A stretch of DNA of 27,916 nt from JAGVVZ01 sp964372465. GTDB taxonomy: Archaea; Aenigmatarchaeota; Aenigmatarchaeia; CG10238-14. The stretch's first letter is position 1. Each line of letters begins with the position of its first letter. The position numbers and the translations under genes were made by a program. Below, piece after piece: positions 14,876 through 23,060 of the stretch. The stretch is taken from the NCBI GenBank assembly GCA_964372465.1, contig CAYJRA010000009.1, positions 1 through 27,916 of the forward strand, written 5' to 3'. The notes beneath the pieces are model-generated. The model was not told where the DNA came from. It saw only the letters and a program-made list of their open reading frames with translations, and ran no database searches.

Positions 14876-17800
14876 GTGTTTTTAACGGAAAAAAATTTCT
14901 CTAGCGTCAGGAAGCGTGATGGAAGAGTTGTTCCCTTTGATAAGAAGAAGATATCTGATGCCACTTACAAAGCAATAAGAGCCACTGGGGGAAAGGATAA
15001 GAAACTGGCAGAGCAGTTGGCAGCGAAGGTTTATGAATTGCTCAGTTCTGAATTAAAGGATGAAGTGCCGACAGTCGAGCAAGTACAGGATTATGTTGAA
15101 CGTGTTCTGATAGAAGAAGGCCAATCGAAGGTGGCGAAGGCATATATATTGTACCGACAAAAGAGAGCAGAGGCGAGAGCTGAAAAGGCGAAAGTCTTAG
15201 ACAAGGAGAGCATAGATGAAATAGATAAGAGATTTGACCTGAATGCCCTGCGTGTTCTGAAGTCTAGATATCTGAAAAAGGATGAGACTGGCAGAGTCAT
15301 CGAATCGCCCAAAGAGCTATTTGCAAGGATTGCCGTTCATATAGGGTTGGCTGATGTTCTGTATGATAACAAAGTATTCAATATCAATGGCAGCGAGAAG
15401 ACGCATAAGCAGGATGATTTCGACCCGATCAAAAATGCAGAAAAACTAAACATTGGAAAATACAAATTAAATCAGTATCATCTGGAAGCTTTGAAGAGAG
15501 TGTACGACAGGTTCAACAGGAATGGACAGATGAAAGTCGGATGGAATGATTTTCTAGATCTGATCAGGAATAAGAAACTGGATCATTATGAGAAGAATAT
15601 AGACCAGTATTTCGATGTAATGGTCAATAAAAAATTCATGCCCAACACGCCGGCTATTGCTAATTTCGGGAATAGACTGGGACTTGGCTCGGCGTGCTTT
15701 GTGGTCGACATAGATGACTCTTTAGACAGCATAATGGGGACGCTGGCAAACGCTGCAAAGATATTCCAAGCCGGCGGTGGTTTGGGATATAACTTCTCTA
15801 GATTAAGGCCTGAAGGGGATTTCGTTTCATCCTCGTCCGGTCAGGCATCAGGCCCTTTGAGTTTCATGAGATTATACGATACGATGACTGAGGTGATCAA
15901 ACAAGGCGGTTGCGTATCTACGGATACATTGGTTAGGACTGATAAAGGGCTACTGCCGATGATTAATATGTTGAATAGTCCACCGTTGAAAGACAATCCC
16001 ACGGATTATTTCGTTTTTGATGGAAAAGAATTTAATTTTACTTGGCTTGCGCAAAACAACGGCTTTGCTTCTGTATATGACATAAAAACAGAGTTAGGCA
16101 ACGGGCTTTATGCCACTGCTAATCATTTAATGGCCGTTGCAACAGAAAATGGAATAGAATGGAAAAGCGTAGATAAGCTTATAGAGGGTGATTGGCTTAT
16201 AACAGTTTTAGGAGGTCATCAGGGAAGAAAAATCAGGTTGCCTGGATTAAAAGATCAACACCATAACTCTAATAAATTAAAGATTCCAGAATATTTGGAC
16301 GTAGAGTTGGCAGAACTCCTGGGGTTGTATATAGCAGACGGGTGTTTTAATCGCGGTAGAATGTTGATATCTGTAAACTCAAAAGATGCTGATCTTATAA
16401 AAAGAATAGAATATTTGATGGAGAAGTTGTTTGGCTTGAAAGTAGGAGAAAGAAGAGATAAGAAAACCTATATTGACTTGGTCTTCTTCTCTAAAGATTT
16501 GGAGAAATACTTTGAATTACAAAAATGGAAAAAACACAGATCATGGGATAGTTTCATACCAGCAGAAATATTGCAATCTGAGAAGCCTGTTGCATATGCA
16601 TTCTTGAGAGGAATGTTTGAGGGAAATGGCAGCATACATACGGATGGTTATCCATTATTATATTCTTCATCTGAAACTTTAGTAGATGAAACGCAGCAAC
16701 TGCTCCTATCTTTGGGAATAGTTTCTAAAAAACATACCATGGGAGCAGAAAAACTTAGGGGACATTTCGGAAAAAGAAATATGCACAAACTAATATTATT
16801 AACAAACAAATCTGTTGAGATTTTCAAAAACAACATAGGTTTTATTACAGAAAAGAAGAAGAAACTTCTTGAAAAATATTTCAGGACAAAGGAAATAGAA
16901 TATTCTGATTTGATACCGACATTTTCAAGTATATTCGAAAGGTATTATCAAAGAGTTGGAAGAGGTTCTGGAAAAAACAGGGGGAAGAAAGGAGCTGATT
17001 TAAAATATTACAAGGATGTTTATCACTATCTGAAAGGAGATAGAACGTTAACAAGAAGAAATCTCAGAGAGCTTCTTGAAACACATACATTCTTGAAAGA
17101 TGATAGACTATTAAAATTATTCTCAGACGAAAAATATTTCTTTAACAGAATTACTTCTGTGAGAAATGGTGCAGAGAAATATACAATGGAAATAGAGGTT
17201 CCGGGTTCTGATAGTTACATAGCGAATGGCTTCCTGGTGCATAATATTCGTCGTGGAGCAAATATGGGTATTTTGAATAGCAACCATCCTGATATTGAGA
17301 AATTTATCACTGCCAAGAAAGGCAACCAGGCTCTGAAGAATTTCAACATATCTGTTTTGATCATGCCGGATTTCTGGGAGTATTACAAGAAGAATGAGCC
17401 TTATCCGTTGGTTAATCCGAAAAACGGCCAGGTAGTTAGAAAGGTCAATCCGAGAATGCTTTTCGATCTGATTGTTTATCAGGCGTGGGAATCAGCCGAG
17501 CCAGGCGTGATATTCTTCGATCACGTCAACAAATACAACCCCTTCTTTGAGCATCTGGGTCCAATCGTTACTACCAATCCTTGCGGTGAGGTGCTTCTCT
17601 ATGGTAACGAATCCTGCAATCTTGGAAGCATAAACGTATGGGCTTTCGCCAAAGAAAATGATGATGACAAAATAGAGTATGATTGGGACGGGTTGGCAGA
17701 GACAATAAAAACATCCACCCAATTTCTTGACAATGTTGTCGATATGAATAAATATCCTTTGAAAGAAATCGAGGAAATGACATTAGCGACAAGGAAGATC

Positions 17801-18739
17801 GGTTTGGGTGTGATGGGTGTTGGTGATTTGCTCTTTGAGCTGGGTATTCCATTTAACAGCGATGAAGGGAGGAAATTCATGGAGAAGCTGATGCAGTTTA
17901 TCAATTATCATTCCAAGTTGCAATCGATTGAATTGGCAAAAGAAAGAGGCACCATGCCTTACTTTGATAAGAGTTTTTACCTACAGGGAAAGTTGCCATT
18001 CAGCGGTTTTGACAAGAAAGAGGAATGGGATTTTGATTGGAACGAGATTGCAGAGAAGATTAAGAAAAATGGCATAAGAAACGGCTATACGACTATCATC
18101 GCACCGACGGGTAGCATATCCATGATTGCCGGATGCAGCAGCGGAATGGAGCCCGTATACAGCTTAGTCTTCGAGAAGCATGTAGCTGTTGGAAGCTTTT
18201 ATTATGTCAACCCAATATTTGAGAAGATATTAAGAGAGAATGGATTATTCGATGAAGATTTGATTGAGGAAATCAGCAAGATGCGCGGCAGCATACAGGG
18301 CATCAAATACGTACCGGCTAAGCTGAAGAAAACATTTGTAATTGCATTGGATATTACTCCAGAAGATCATATTCGGGCCTTGGCATCGTTCCAAAAATGG
18401 ACAGATTCTTCTATATCCAAGACAAACAATTTCCCCGCGAATGCTACGGTGGATGACATGAAGAAGAGCTATTTGCTTGCATATGAATTGGGATGCAAAG
18501 ACGTGACTGTATTCAGGGATACCTCTATTGCGCAGCAAGTTCTTGTCGGGGGCAAACAGACATTGACAGATAAAAAGGGAAAAGACGTTCAGCCAATCGT
18601 ATTAATGAATCCCATTATAGCCAGCGCCAACCAATCCAATATAAAAACAATCAGCAATTGCCCGGAATGCAATGCAAGAGTAAACCATGACGAGGGTTGC
18701 GTCACCTGCCCGAGTTGCGGCTGGGGCCTTTGCGCTTGA
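14876..18739 (+). CDS. nrdJ: Class II (adenosylcobalamin-dependent) ribonucleotide reductase, paralogue 2, intein-containing
   Basis: The precursor is 1287 aa; the exteins total 842 aa. It has an N-terminal ATP cone (about 8-100, SVRKRDGRVVPFDKKKI), the allosteric activity site missing in paralogue 1. Then come SACFVVDIDDS with the first redox Cys, the GGGLGYNFSRLRPEG loop, and KQGG, where the intein interrupts. RRGANMG follows the intein. The catalytic NPCGE (Cys903 of the precursor, 458 without intein), ESCNLGSIN and APTGSISMIAGCSSG come next. The end is a zinc-ribbon-like tail, CPECNARVNHDEGCVTCPSCGWGLC, common in class II enzymes. The start is a GTG at 14876, with a TATA-like box (about 14838-14850) upstream. 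The +1 residue after the intein is Ile, so formation of a working enzyme by splicing is in doubt. Without splicing, the intein would split a conserved active-site segment. Confidence 0.92.
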   Translation: MFLTEKNFSSVRKRDGRVVPFDKKKISDATYKAIRATGGKDKKLAEQLAAKVYELLSSELKDEVPTVEQVQDYVERVLIEEGQSKVAKAYILYRQKRAEARAEKAKVLDKESIDEIDKRFDLNALRVLKSRYLKKDETGRVIESPKELFARIAVHIGLADVLYDNKVFNINGSEKTHKQDDFDPIKNAEKLNIGKYKLNQYHLEALKRVYDRFNRNGQMKVGWNDFLDLIRNKKLDHYEKNIDQYFDVMVNKKFMPNTPAIANFGNRLGLGSACFVVDIDDSLDSIMGTLANAAKIFQAGGGLGYNFSRLRPEGDFVSSSSGQASGPLSFMRLYDTMTEVIKQGGCVSTDTLVRTDKGLLPMINMLNSPPLKDNPTDYFVFDGKEFNFTWLAQNNGFASVYDIKTELGNGLYATANHLMAVATENGIEWKSVDKLIEGDWLITVLGGHQGRKIRLPGLKDQHHNSNKLKIPEYLDVELAELLGLYIADGCFNRGRMLISVNSKDADLIKRIEYLMEKLFGLKVGERRDKKTYIDLVFFSKDLEKYFELQKWKKHRSWDSFIPAEILQSEKPVAYAFLRGMFEGNGSIHTDGYPLLYSSSETLVDETQQLLLSLGIVSKKHTMGAEKLRGHFGKRNMHKLILLTNKSVEIFKNNIGFITEKKKKLLEKYFRTKEIEYSDLIPTFSSIFERYYQRVGRGSGKNRGKKGADLKYYKDVYHYLKGDRTLTRRNLRELLETHTFLKDDRLLKLFSDEKYFFNRITSVRNGAEKYTMEIEVPGSDSYIANGFLVHNIRRGANMGILNSNHPDIEKFITAKKGNQALKNFNISVLIMPDFWEYYKKNEPYPLVNPKNGQVVRKVNPRMLFDLIVYQAWESAEPGVIFFDHVNKYNPFFEHLGPIVTTNPCGEVLLYGNESCNLGSINVWAFAKENDDDKIEYDWDGLAETIKTSTQFLDNVVDMNKYPLKEIEEMTLATRKIGLGVMGVGDLLFELGIPFNSDEGRKFMEKLMQFINYHSKLQSIELAKERGTMPYFDKSFYLQGKLPFSGFDKKEEWDFDWNEIAEKIKKNGIRNGYTTIIAPTGSISMIAGCSSGMEPVYSLVFEKHVAVGSFYYVNPIFEKILRENGLFDEDLIEEISKMRGSIQGIKYVPAKLKKTFVIALDITPEDHIRALASFQKWTDSSISKTNNFPANATVDDMKKSYLLAYELGCKDVTVFRDTSIAQQVLVGGKQTLTDKKGKDVQPIVLMNPIIASANQSNIKTISNCPECNARVNHDEGCVTCPSCGWGLCA
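15911..17245 (+). mobile_element. Intein with LAGLIDADG endonuclease in the reductase; +1 nucleophile missing
   Basis: The insertion covers 445 residues (346-790). It starts with CVSTDTLVRTDKG (block A, Cys1) and has LYATANHLMAV (block B, with Thr and His). LAELLGLYIADGCF and AFLRGMFEGNGSI are the two LAGLIDADG helices. It ends VPGSDSYIANGFLVHN, with penultimate His and terminal Asn. The next residue, +1, is Ile (ATT at 17246-17248), whereas splicing needs Cys, Ser or Thr there. ATT could derive from ACT (Thr) by one transition. Such an element could still do N-terminal or C-terminal cleavage. It is a different intein from the one in the HerA-like ATPase, with little similarity beyond the shared blocks. 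Confidence 0.93.
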
Positions 18740-18747
18740 TCTCTTGA

Positions 18748-19632
18748 TTACATATGAAGACTTTCAAGGAAAAACATATCATATAACTCATCTGCAGATA
18801 CTTGAGCTTTTATTTTAGATAAAGCCCATTCAAGATCTACATTTCCAGTCGTCATCTTTTCAAACATTTCATCTACAAATACTTTTGGAACTACCATTTT
18901 TTGTTCCAAAAAAAGTATAGCATGAAGCAGTGTTGTTGTTCTCTTGTCTATAACTTGTACATCACTGCCGTTATTTATATAAACCAATTGACTTTTCCCA
19001 CCAACACCGATATTACCCCAAGCTGATTGTGTTGCTTCTAAAATAATTCTACACCCCAAAGGTAAAGGAATATCGTTTCTTTCAGAATTAAGTCTACTTA
19101 AGTGGTCCCCAACTACTAAACTAGCTCTGTCAGCCCCGCTACCTATAATAGCATACTTTGGTATTTGTTGTGATTGACCAGGATAACTTATACTATATAA
19201 TTCAGTTTGCCCTCTATCAGCATCGTACCCACATAACATCATGTCTACCCCGAATTTACTTGGGTCAGAAAGAATTCTCAGCAACTCATCTTTCAATTTC
19301 CTATCAATTTTGCCCTCCTTGAGATCTTTCCATGTAATATTGTATTGATGAAGAACACCCCTTTCAAAAGCTGCATCCCTAACAGTTTTATAATTACCAG
19401 CAACCATTTCAGCTATTGTTTTTATTGGTTGCTTTCCTCTTATTGAATCTTTGGCACAATTGATTATTTCATTTCCGTAGGTAACAGCACCACCAAAGGC
19501 TATAAAACTATATGGAGTAAGAATTTCTATTTTTTCTGCGGTTGGATAAGTTCTAACTCCATAAGTAACGTTTTCATCTGCACAACCTATTGCAGATCTA
19601 CCACCCAATTTAATATAGGTAACTACAGTCAT
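18748..19632 (-). CDS. Stand-alone proteasome-like Ntn hydrolase
   Basis: The 294-aa product looks like a proteasome-fold (Ntn hydrolase) protein. It opens MTVVTYIKLGGRSAIGCADENVTY, as beta subunits do after their propeptide. An acidic residue (Asp19) sits in a GCADE segment, and Lys34 in TAEKIEIL lies 32 residues after Thr2, the spacing between Thr1 and Lys33 of proteasome beta. A YSFIAFGGAV strand and a GVDMMLCGYDADRGQTELYSISYPG strand pair follow, then IIGSGADRASLV, like the family's GSG loop. If methionine aminopeptidase removes Met1, Thr2 becomes the N-terminal nucleophile. It is longer than normal beta subunits (about 200-210 aa) and no alpha subunit or ATPase is nearby. The gene appears leaderless (TATA-like box near 19660). 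It could be a peptidase, an amidase, or a transpeptidase of the connectase type; the sequence does not decide. Confidence 0.75.
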   Translation of the reverse strand: MTVVTYIKLGGRSAIGCADENVTYGVRTYPTAEKIEILTPYSFIAFGGAVTYGNEIINCAKDSIRGKQPIKTIAEMVAGNYKTVRDAAFERGVLHQYNITWKDLKEGKIDRKLKDELLRILSDPSKFGVDMMLCGYDADRGQTELYSISYPGQSQQIPKYAIIGSGADRASLVVGDHLSRLNSERNDIPLPLGCRIILEATQSAWGNIGVGGKSQLVYINNGSDVQVIDKRTTTLLHAILFLEQKMVVPKVFVDEMFEKMTTGNVDLEWALSKIKAQVSADELYDMFFLESLHM

Positions 19633-19751
19633 GAAAATAGTTTAAAGTAAACGTATTTAATGTTTTCTATTTAATAGTGGTAACTTGTAATTACTAAAAC
19701 ACAGATCTCACTAATGAATTATTATTAGACCAACTGGCATGAAATCAACAG

Positions 19752-19973
19752 TCAATCCTTGAACCCAAACTCGAATTTCTCTGTTTCCATGTCTTTAATG
19801 TAATCCCCATGAGGACTGTAATCCTCGGGTTTTTTGTTGTTTATTTTTTTAGCGGCTTCCTTAGTAGCTACAGCTCTGCTTCTGAGGAAACTTTCAATCC
19901 TCTGTATCCTTTCTTTTAGCTCTTTCAGCTCATCTTCCATTTTATCCAATCTTGCAAAAATTTCATCATCCAT
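19752..19973 (-). CDS. Small coiled-coil protein (73 aa)
   Basis: From the ATG at 19973 the product has an N-terminal heptad-rich coiled coil (IFARLDKMEDELKELKERIQ, continuing to residue 35), then a Lys/Ala-rich linker and an acidic end. An in-frame TTG at 19985 would add four residues. The ATG is preferred because TTTTAAAAG on the minus strand is centred about 28 nt upstream, fitting a leaderless start. There is no membrane segment. It probably forms a dimer or bridges another protein; the partner is unknown. It is on the same strand as the Ntn hydrolase, but 119 nt and a separate promoter lie between them. Confidence 0.65.
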   Translation of the reverse strand: MDDEIFARLDKMEDELKELKERIQRIESFLRSRAVATKEAAKKINNKKPEDYSPHGDYIKDMETEKFEFGFKD

Positions 19974-20100
19974 GCTATCATCCAAATTAATTTGTCTTTT
20001 AAAAGGTTAAAAGCTTAGATGTGCGGAATTGAGAATATATTAAGGAATTCTGATAATAATCGAGACAAACTTTAATATTTCTTTATCCATTTTAACTAAT

Positions 20101-20379
20101 ATGGATATTCTAAAAACTCAGAAAGAAATCTTTGAAAACAAGGTGAGGAGGAATTTCAACACCACAGACATAGGCAAAGAAATTGTTCTGATGACTGAAG
20201 AATTGGGAGAGTTTGCAAAGGCATATAAGCACAATGATAAGAATGAAATGGCCGACGCGATTGGTGACCTAATGGTTTACTGTCTAGGCTTATGCGAGAT
20301 CATGCAAGTGAACAGCGAAGAAATAATATCTAAGATAGTGGAAAACAACAAGACTAGAAGTCATAAAGGGAAATTGTAG
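20101..20379 (+). CDS. MazG-like nucleotide pyrophosphohydrolase
   Basis: The 92-aa protein has the full metal-binding signature of the MazG/all-alpha NTP pyrophosphatase superfamily. EELGE (Glu33, Glu34, Glu37) is followed by EMADAIGD with Glu49 and Asp52, in the EExxE...ExxD pattern. Such enzymes split nucleoside triphosphates to monophosphate and pyrophosphate, often removing abnormal or excess dNTPs, which fits the two ribonucleotide reductases in this region. One MazG domain is the usual size for these small versions, which act as dimers. The ATG has an AT-rich TATA-like stretch (TTTAATATTTCTTT) about 25 nt upstream and no clear SD. The exact nucleotide substrate is unknown. Confidence 0.85.
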   Translation: MDILKTQKEIFENKVRRNFNTTDIGKEIVLMTEELGEFAKAYKHNDKNEMADAIGDLMVYCLGLCEIMQVNSEEIISKIVENNKTRSHKGKL

Positions 20380-20443
20380 TATAATGCAGAAAAATTTAAT
20401 TATTTTAGAACAACATGTTTACAGTATAAATATCAGAAAGTCT

Positions 20444-20470
20444 TAATAATATAACAGTGTTATATTATTA
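20444..20470 (+). promoter_or_regulatory. 27-bp perfect palindrome overlapping the sufC promoter (operator candidate)
   Basis: TAATAATATAACA (20444-20456) and TGTTATATTATTA (20458-20470) are exact inverted copies around one G. The element includes the TATA-like sequence and ends 9 nt before the sufC ATG, so a bound protein would block transcription. A degenerate copy lies in front of sufD. A homodimeric iron-sulfur or iron-responsive repressor is the natural guess, but no regulator gene is adjacent. Confidence 0.7.
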
Positions 20471-20479
20471 GTGGTAAAA

Positions 20480-21262
20480 ATGACAGGAAAATTAGAGATC
20501 AAGGATTTGCATGTAAAGGTAGAAGACAAAGAGATTTTAAAAGGTTTGGACATAACAATCAAACAAGGAGAGATACACGCTATTATGGGTCCTAATGGAT
20601 CCGGCAAAAGCACGCTGTCATATGCTATAATGGGTCACCCTAACTACAAGATTGAAAGAGGCAAAGTTCTTTTGGATGGAGAGGATGTGCTGCAATATAA
20701 AGCCAATGAACGTGCTAAGAAGGGGTTGTTCCTGGCCTTTCAATATCCCACGGCCGTGCCTGGTGTGACGCTATTCAATTTTTTAAGAAGTGCTTATAAT
20801 GCAGTGAAGGCAAATGGCAATGCTAAAGACAAAAAACAGGAATTAGCTTCCGTGTTGCAATTCAACAAATTGCTTAACGAAAAATTAAAAATGCTGAAGA
20901 TGGATGAGTCGTTTGCAAAGAGATATGTTAACGATGGCTTCTCTGGAGGAGAAAAGAAAAGATCGGAGATATTGCAGATGGCTTTGTTAGAACCGAAACT
21001 CGCAGTGCTCGATGAAACTGATTCAGGATTGGATATAGATTCATTGAAGACGGTAGCGAACGGAATCAACAAACTTTCCGGTCCGAATCTAGGAATTTTA
21101 ATTATCACCCATTATCAGAGAATATTGAGATACATAAAACCGGACCACGTTCATATTATGATCGATGGCAAGATTGTAAAATCCGGCGGTCATGATCTGG
21201 CAGAAAAGTTAGAAGAGCAAGGATACGATTGGATTATTGATGAAATTAAAAACAAATCTTAA
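20480..21262 (+). CDS. sufC: Fe-S cluster assembly ATPase SufC
   Basis: This ABC-type ATPase of 260 aa powers the SufBCD scaffold, where iron-sulfur clusters are built in the cytosol. It has Walker A GPNGSGKS (37-44), a Q-loop region FLAFQYPTAVPG typical of SufC, the signature FSGGEKKR (about 154-161), Walker B LAVLDETDSGLD (Asp178) and the switch His in ITHYQR. SufC signature sequences carry this EKKR extension. The ATG at 20480 is preferred over the GTG at 20471 because the GTG lies directly on the edge of the operator palindrome. A TATA-like box within the palindrome gives an almost leaderless mRNA. sufB follows after 8 nt, so the two are co-expressed. Confidence 0.97.
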   Translation: MTGKLEIKDLHVKVEDKEILKGLDITIKQGEIHAIMGPNGSGKSTLSYAIMGHPNYKIERGKVLLDGEDVLQYKANERAKKGLFLAFQYPTAVPGVTLFNFLRSAYNAVKANGNAKDKKQELASVLQFNKLLNEKLKMLKMDESFAKRYVNDGFSGGEKKRSEILQMALLEPKLAVLDETDSGLDIDSLKTVANGINKLSGPNLGILIITHYQRILRYIKPDHVHIMIDGKIVKSGGHDLAEKLEEQGYDWIIDEIKNKS

Positions 21263-21270
21263 GTGATATC

Positions 21271-22686
21271 ATGGTTAAAAATTCAAAAGAAATTTTGCAG
21301 ATAAATGCGGATTATGCAACTAAATACGGGTTTAATGTCCCTGAAAAATTTGTATTCAAATCAAGGAAGGGTTTGAATAAGGAAATAGTCGAGGAGATTT
21401 CTAGAATTAAAAACGAGCCGGAGTGGATGGCTAAGTTTCGTTTGCGGTCTCTGGATATTTTCATGAGAAAATCCATGCCGAAATGGGGAGCGGATTTGAG
21501 CAGCATAAATTTCGATGACATCTATTATTATCTGAAGCCAACAGAGCAGAAAGCGAAAACATGGGAAGATTTGCCGCAAGAGATCAGGAATACGTTTGAT
21601 AGATTAGGTATCCCAGAAGCAGAAAGAAAATTTTTAGGCGGCGTTGGCGCTCAGTATGAAAGCGAAAATCTTTACCACAGCCTTAGGGAAGATTTGACTA
21701 GAAAAGGAATTCTTTTCTTAGGTATGGACGATGCGCTAAAAGAATATCCTGACATTGTGAAAAAATATTTCGGCACAATTATTCCGCCGGAAGATAATAA
21801 GTTTGCTGCATTGAATTCTGCTGTTTGGAGCGGTGGGAGCTTTGTTTATGTGCCTAAAGGAGTAAAAGTTGATGTACCTTTGCAGGCTTATTTCAGAATC
21901 AATGCCGCCAATATGGGCCAGTTTGAAAGAACATTGATCATAGCAGAAGAAGATAGTTTTGTGTCGTACACAGAGGGCTGCACGGCCCCAGTTTATACAA
22001 CCGATTCTTTGCACTCAGCTGTTGTTGAAATTATTGCTTTGCCTGGATCAAGAGTAAGATATACTACTATCCAAAACTGGTCGCCAAATGTTTACAATCT
22101 TGTCACTAAAAGGGCATTTGCCCATGAAAATGCAACGGTTGAGTGGATTGATTGTAACTTAGGTAGCAAGAGGACTATGAAATATCCTAGTGTATTTTTA
22201 ATGGGTAAAGGTGCTAAAGGAGAAATATTGTCCATAGCATTTGCAGGAAAAGGTCAACATCAAGATGCCGGTGGTAAAATAATACATTTAGCTCCAAACA
22301 CACAATCCACGATTACTTCTAAATCTATCAGCAAGGACGGCGGAAGAACTACGTATAGGGGATTGTTGAAAGTCTATCCTGGATGTAAAAATGTTAAATC
22401 GAACGTGAGGTGTGACGCTCTTATATTAGACGACAAATCCGCTTCAGACACAATTCCATACATGGAGATTAATGAGAAAGATGTAAGCATCGGCCATGAG
22501 GCGAGTGTTGGCAAGGTCAGTGAGGAGCAGATATTCTATCTAATGTCCCGTGGCTTGAGCGAGTCAGAAGCGATGGCCATGATCGTACGCGGCTTCATCG
22601 AGCCGATAATGAAGGAACTGCCAATGGAGTTTGCTCTGGAAATGAACAGGCTGATAGAACTGGAGATGGAAGGTTCTGTTGGCTGA
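21271..22686 (+). CDS. sufB: Fe-S cluster assembly scaffold protein SufB
   Basis: The protein (471 aa) is the normal length for SufB. It forms the beta-helix scaffold with SufC and SufD on which clusters are assembled. The core contains YTEGCTAP and the C-terminal region NVRCDALILDDKS with Cys381, followed by SIGHEASVGKV with His409. These correspond to the conserved Cys and His region of SufB. The end EEQIFYLMSRGLSESEAMAMIVRGFIEPI is the characteristic C-terminal helix pair shared with SufD. GTGAT in the gap after sufC is a weak ribosome-binding site. Its stop codon abuts the stop of the convergent membrane protein at 22687, so sufD is not in the same transcript. Confidence 0.97.
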   Translation: MVKNSKEILQINADYATKYGFNVPEKFVFKSRKGLNKEIVEEISRIKNEPEWMAKFRLRSLDIFMRKSMPKWGADLSSINFDDIYYYLKPTEQKAKTWEDLPQEIRNTFDRLGIPEAERKFLGGVGAQYESENLYHSLREDLTRKGILFLGMDDALKEYPDIVKKYFGTIIPPEDNKFAALNSAVWSGGSFVYVPKGVKVDVPLQAYFRINAANMGQFERTLIIAEEDSFVSYTEGCTAPVYTTDSLHSAVVEIIALPGSRVRYTTIQNWSPNVYNLVTKRAFAHENATVEWIDCNLGSKRTMKYPSVFLMGKGAKGEILSIAFAGKGQHQDAGGKIIHLAPNTQSTITSKSISKDGGRTTYRGLLKVYPGCKNVKSNVRCDALILDDKSASDTIPYMEINEKDVSIGHEASVGKVSEEQIFYLMSRGLSESEAMAMIVRGFIEPIMKELPMEFALEMNRLIELEMEGSVG

Positions 22687-22977
22687 TCAACCAGTAAAAA
22701 TCGCATATATTGCTTTCAATATGGCTGCATATCCAACCAATTTGAATATATCAAAAGGAAATCCTGAGATTAATAGAAACAGACCGATTCCTGTTAGTAA
22801 ATCGGTCAATCCCATCCAATCATGATAGTAGCCCAAGGCTATACTCGAAATAATAGAGACAACGCCTTTTATCGCTGCATAATAAATGAAGAAATGGATG
22901 ATGGGGGTTTGCATGCTGGAAATTAAAAAGAATCCGGCTATCAGATCTAACAAACTCATGAATTTTACTAAAAGCAT
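22687..22977 (-). CDS. Small integral membrane protein (96 aa)
   Basis: The product is almost entirely hydrophobic. It has helices at about 7-23 and 25-50 (FFIYYAAIKGVVSIISSIAL) and a C-terminal pair around DLLTGIGLFLLISGF and LVGYAAILKAIYAIF, so three or four spans. The family is not recognised. The ATG at 22977 is chosen because an AT-rich TATA-like tract (near 23000-23012, minus strand) lies about 28 nt before it; a second ATG at 22959 is possible. The stop codon abuts that of sufB. It splits the suf genes into two blocks but has no visible link to Fe-S assembly. Confidence 0.7.
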   Translation of the reverse strand: MLLVKFMSLLDLIAGFFLISSMQTPIIHFFIYYAAIKGVVSIISSIALGYYHDWMGLTDLLTGIGLFLLISGFPFDIFKLVGYAAILKAIYAIFTG

Positions 22978-23060
22978 TATATTAGATAATATGCAGGATT
23001 TTTATTTTTTAATATACTCTACTAGCTGTTTTAAATAGTTCAATAATTAGTTTGGCATTT

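Noticed and set aside
15911..17245. A free-standing homing endonuclease gene or a frameshifted reductase
   Set aside because: The reading frame is continuous through both junctions and the block A and block F/G splicing motifs are present, so it is an intein.
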